DNA of 64,000 bases. It comes from Rossellomorea aquimaris. GTDB taxonomy: Bacteria > Bacillota > Bacilli > Bacillales > Bacillaceae_B. Made by a program: the position numbers and the translations under genes. Positions within the stretch are counted from its first letter, which is position 1. Each line of letters begins with the position of its first letter. Shown here piece after piece: positions 62,108 through 64,000 of the stretch. The stretch spans positions 1 through 64,000 of the forward strand of contig NZ_MINN01000117.1 of the NCBI RefSeq assembly GCF_001877785.1. The letters run 5' to 3'. Below the pieces are notes generated by a model, which saw only the letters and a program-made list of their open reading frames with translations, was not told the origin of the DNA and did not search any database.

Positions 62108-62143
62108 TCGGCCGGCCCGCCTGGGGTTTGGCCGATTTTTTTT
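62106..62143 (+). terminator. VTT gene terminator
   Basis: AATCGGCC...GGCCGATT stem of 8 bp with a 14-nt loop and TTTTTT, overlapping the stop codon. Confidence 0.82.
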
Positions 62144-62152
62144 GCTTTGGAG

Positions 62153-62368
62153 TGTACCTGGTACAGGGCGGCTGTTTTGTACCAGGTACACGGGGGCTTG
62201 ATTGTACCTGGTACAAAGGAGTGGAATTGTACCAGGTACAAAATGGAACTGATGTACCAGGTACATCCCGGACCCGATGTACCTGGTACACGAAGGGGAC
62301 CGGTCCTGTGCCTGGTACAAAACGGGTGATTTGTGCCAGGCACCCAATCATTGAATGGTGCCCGGCAA
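62153..62368 (+). repeat. Array of 13-bp palindromes TGTACCTGGTACA (nine units)
   Basis: Units start at 62153, 62178, 62203, 62228, 62253, 62278, 62307, 62332 and 62356. The first six are exactly 25 bp apart, each a perfect palindrome with central T or A (TGTACCTGGTACA / TGTACCAGGTACA), separated by 12-bp unrelated spacers. The last three degrade to TGTGCCTGGTACA, TGTGCCAGGCACC and TGGTGCCCGGCA. Between the VTT gene and the convergent permease gene. Confidence 0.9.
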
Positions 62369-62392
62369 GCGAACGAAACACATACCCTCTTT

Positions 62393-63427
62393 TCACCCTC
62401 CCATCGTTTCCCCCTCGGATCGCACTCTCTCAAAATCAGCCGTTTTCAACTCGTTCTTTTTCTCCACACCCTCCCCATTGTATTTCTCCCTGAACTTTTT
62501 ATAAAAATAGGAGTGGCCCGATGTTGCGCGCACGTATCCCTCAATCATCAGGGCGACGGCGAACATGGCGCTCGCAAAGAAGAGGATCGGGGTGAGCGGT
62601 ACCCACGGCGCCCCCTGCAGGTAGCGGAACGAGTCACCGATCAGCCCGGACCATTCATTGGTGCTGGACTGTGGTGGATCCGGGACGAAGGAATAATCGA
62701 CGTCCGTTCCCCCGACAAATAGTTTCAGGAGCCCTAGGTGTATGAAAATGACCAGCGTCTGCATGATCTGCTGACCGAAAAGGACGACCAGCTTGTCTTT
62801 CAATGACGGGAGGATATGTCTGAAGATGATCCTGAATTTACTTGCCCCCAGCACTTTTGCGCTGAGGATGAATTCTTCCTTGTATACCATCGATACTTCA
62901 TTTCCGAGCATTGACGAAAGGATCGGTACAATGAGAAGAGTCAGGATCAGGATTTCAATGATGAACCGTTCCGTCATCGTGGTGGTGAACCCATTGAACG
63001 GCTCCCATAAAACCGGGTGCAGCAGAAAATAAGCGATGATGGACAACGGGATATAGTGAAACGAATCGATCGTTCCGTTGATCGATTTTTTGAACCTTTG
63101 CAGGTAGGTGCCGAGCACAAGCGCAATCGGCAGGGAAACGGCGACTCTCAGGAAGGCGATGATGAAGGAAAGGATCAGCGTGTATTTCGCGCCGATGAGA
63201 ATCTTCCCTAACATATCCAGGCCAAGCGGATCGGTGCCGAACGGATAATTCCATTTTGGCGAGATCGGCGCCGACTCCACCGGGAATCCATTTTCAGAAA
63301 TAAAATAAAGCCGCCTTACCTCATCATCCCAGAGGATGGTATAGAGAAAGCTCGCCAGGATCAACAGAAACAGATACAAAAAGCCGCTGAGGAACATCGG
63401 ATTCTTCCATACACTTCGTTTCATCAT
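62393..63427 (-). CDS. ABC transporter permease, OppC/DppC-like (permease 4)
   Basis: 344 aa, about six helices; paralogue of permease 2. OppC region WNYPFGTDPLGLDMLGKILIGAKYTL (key residues FGTD-x2-G, about 54-60), EAA loop EFILSAKVLGASKFRIIFRHILP (about 185-207), plus LKLFVGGTDVDYSF near the end. ATGA overlap with the upstream permease 3. Has a 35-residue charged C-terminal tail. Confidence 0.85.
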   Translation of the reverse strand: MMKRSVWKNPMFLSGFLYLFLLILASFLYTILWDDEVRRLYFISENGFPVESAPISPKWNYPFGTDPLGLDMLGKILIGAKYTLILSFIIAFLRVAVSLPIALVLGTYLQRFKKSINGTIDSFHYIPLSIIAYFLLHPVLWEPFNGFTTTMTERFIIEILILTLLIVPILSSMLGNEVSMVYKEEFILSAKVLGASKFRIIFRHILPSLKDKLVVLFGQQIMQTLVIFIHLGLLKLFVGGTDVDYSFVPDPPQSSTNEWSGLIGDSFRYLQGAPWVPLTPILFFASAMFAVALMIEGYVRATSGHSYFYKKFREKYNGEGVEKKNELKTADFERVRSEGETMGG

Positions 63428-64000
63428 AATTCCTCCCCCCTGTTTGCCTTACGGGACAGCACGAACTCCCCGATGTTGTAAAAAAGGAAAAGAGGGATGA
63501 AAATGCTGAATAAAGCGAGTGTGAATAGTGTCGGCTGCAGCGTCGACATAAGGAAACGGGTGATGCCCGGTATATTGAACAGCAGCTCGACGACGAATAA
63601 GTTCGACAGCATGAACCAGACCGTTTTCTTTGACTGAAAGAAGACGGAGATGACGGCATTCCTAAGGATATGTACAATCAAGATAAAAAATTTCCCCAAC
63701 CCGATTGATTTGGCAAGCTGCACGTAATCCTTCTTCTCTTCCTTCTCGAACGTCATGATCGTCAAACGGTACAGCTGGATGGACGGCAGGATGGTAAGCA
63801 CCAGGATCGGGAGCAGATATATCTTCTCCTCATAAGTGGCAGCAATCCCTGCGACGACCTGTCCGGATTGTTTATAGTAAGCAAGAATGGCAAGCTGCAG
63901 AAGAAGGATGATGAGAAGATCGGGCAGTGACTCCAGAAGATAGAAACCGAATTTGATGGACTGCCTGATTTTTTCCGAGAACATCATGGTGAGGATCGTG
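63424..64000 (-). CDS. ABC transporter permease, OppB/DppB-like (permease 3), 5' end outside the window
   Basis: C-terminal 192 residues of a paralogue of permease 1; the frame stays open to the window edge, so the N-terminal loop and first helices are missing. EAA-like loop KDYVQLAKSIGLGKFFILIVH. Ends ...LSRKANRGEEL. Together with permease 4 it repeats the arrangement at 55.0-56.9 kb on the other strand. Anything upstream (ATPase, lipoprotein) is outside the window. Confidence 0.85.
   Translation of the reverse strand, partial: TILTMMFSEKIRQSIKFGFYLLESLPDLLIILLLQLAILAYYKQSGQVVAGIAATYEEKIYLLPILVLTILPSIQLYRLTIMTFEKEEKKDYVQLAKSIGLGKFFILIVHILRNAVISVFFQSKKTVWFMLSNLFVVELLFNIPGITRFLMSTLQPTLFTLALFSIFIPLFLFYNIGEFVLSRKANRGEEL

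Noticed and set aside
62153..62368. CRISPR array
   Set aside because: Repeats are 13-bp palindromes with 12-bp spacers, far below CRISPR sizes, and no cas genes or leader are present.

Overview
The window is a chromosomal segment of a Gram-positive, endospore-former-type bacterium of the family Bacillaceae. The gene content and order match the Bacillus subtilis region ssrA-smpB-rnr-est-secG, eno-gpmI-tpiA-pgk-gapA-cggR, rpoN(sigL), clpP, crh-whiA-yvcK-rapZ-nudix, trxB, the his operon, ppaX-yvoD-lgt-hprK, yvlABCD and uvrAB-csbA. Family-level placement is firm. I cannot fix the genus, although the combination of Bacillus-type regulators (CggR, CtsR, TnrA, LexA boxes) with a dense set of intergenic repeats suggests a Bacillus sensu lato relative rather than B. 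subtilis itself.

Layout. 1-5.7 kb: tmRNA and its partner SmpB, RNase R, an Est30-type carboxylesterase and SecG, all on the minus strand. 6.3-13.9 kb: the complete lower glycolytic operon under its repressor CggR, with a recognisable CggR operator. 13.8-17.3 kb: a small glutaredoxin, sigma-54, tRNA-Arg(CCG) and clpP behind a CtsR operator. 17.5-26.2 kb: Crh, WhiA, YvcK, RapZ, a Nudix hydrolase, an SGNH hydrolase, TnrA with an autoregulatory box, an FbpA-like mini-protein, thioredoxin reductase and a TPR protein. 26.9-33.6 kb: a nine-gene histidine operon hisZ-G-D-B-H-A-F-IE (hisI and hisE fused). 34-43.4 kb: a PatB/MalY aminotransferase, hprK-lgt-yvoD-ppaX-acyltransferase, an alpha/beta hydrolase and yvlABCD. 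43.7-53.6 kb: uvrA, uvrB (LexA box), csbA, a YfbR-like HD protein, a second hydrolase and serC-serA. 53.9-64 kb: a poorly known module of two paralogous lipoproteins around two OppB/OppC-like permeases, the ktrAB potassium system behind a c-di-AMP riboswitch, a DUF1206 membrane protein, a VTT-domain protein and a second permease pair cut by the window edge.

The genes connect in two control themes. Carbon: CggR, HprK, Crh and PpaX (which removes the pyrophosphate made by HprK) surround the glycolytic genes they sense or regulate, and YvcK and RapZ add metabolite- and RNA-linked control. Stress and quality control: tmRNA/SmpB/RNase R, ClpP/CtsR, UvrAB/LexA and c-di-AMP/Ktr.

The most unusual content is between the genes. 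There are twelve copies of a 130-140 bp inverted-repeat element (called R1 here), four of them with a second element (R2) nested in the tip; three copies of a third family (R3); seven arrays in which a short core recurs at 20-21 bp (two helical turns) while the other half of each unit is unrelated; two arrays of a 13-bp palindrome spaced exactly 25 bp apart; a ladder of four palindromes 54 bp apart upstream of est; and a cluster of eight DnaA boxes in about 150 bp between csbA and uvrB. I know of no described function for the phased arrays.
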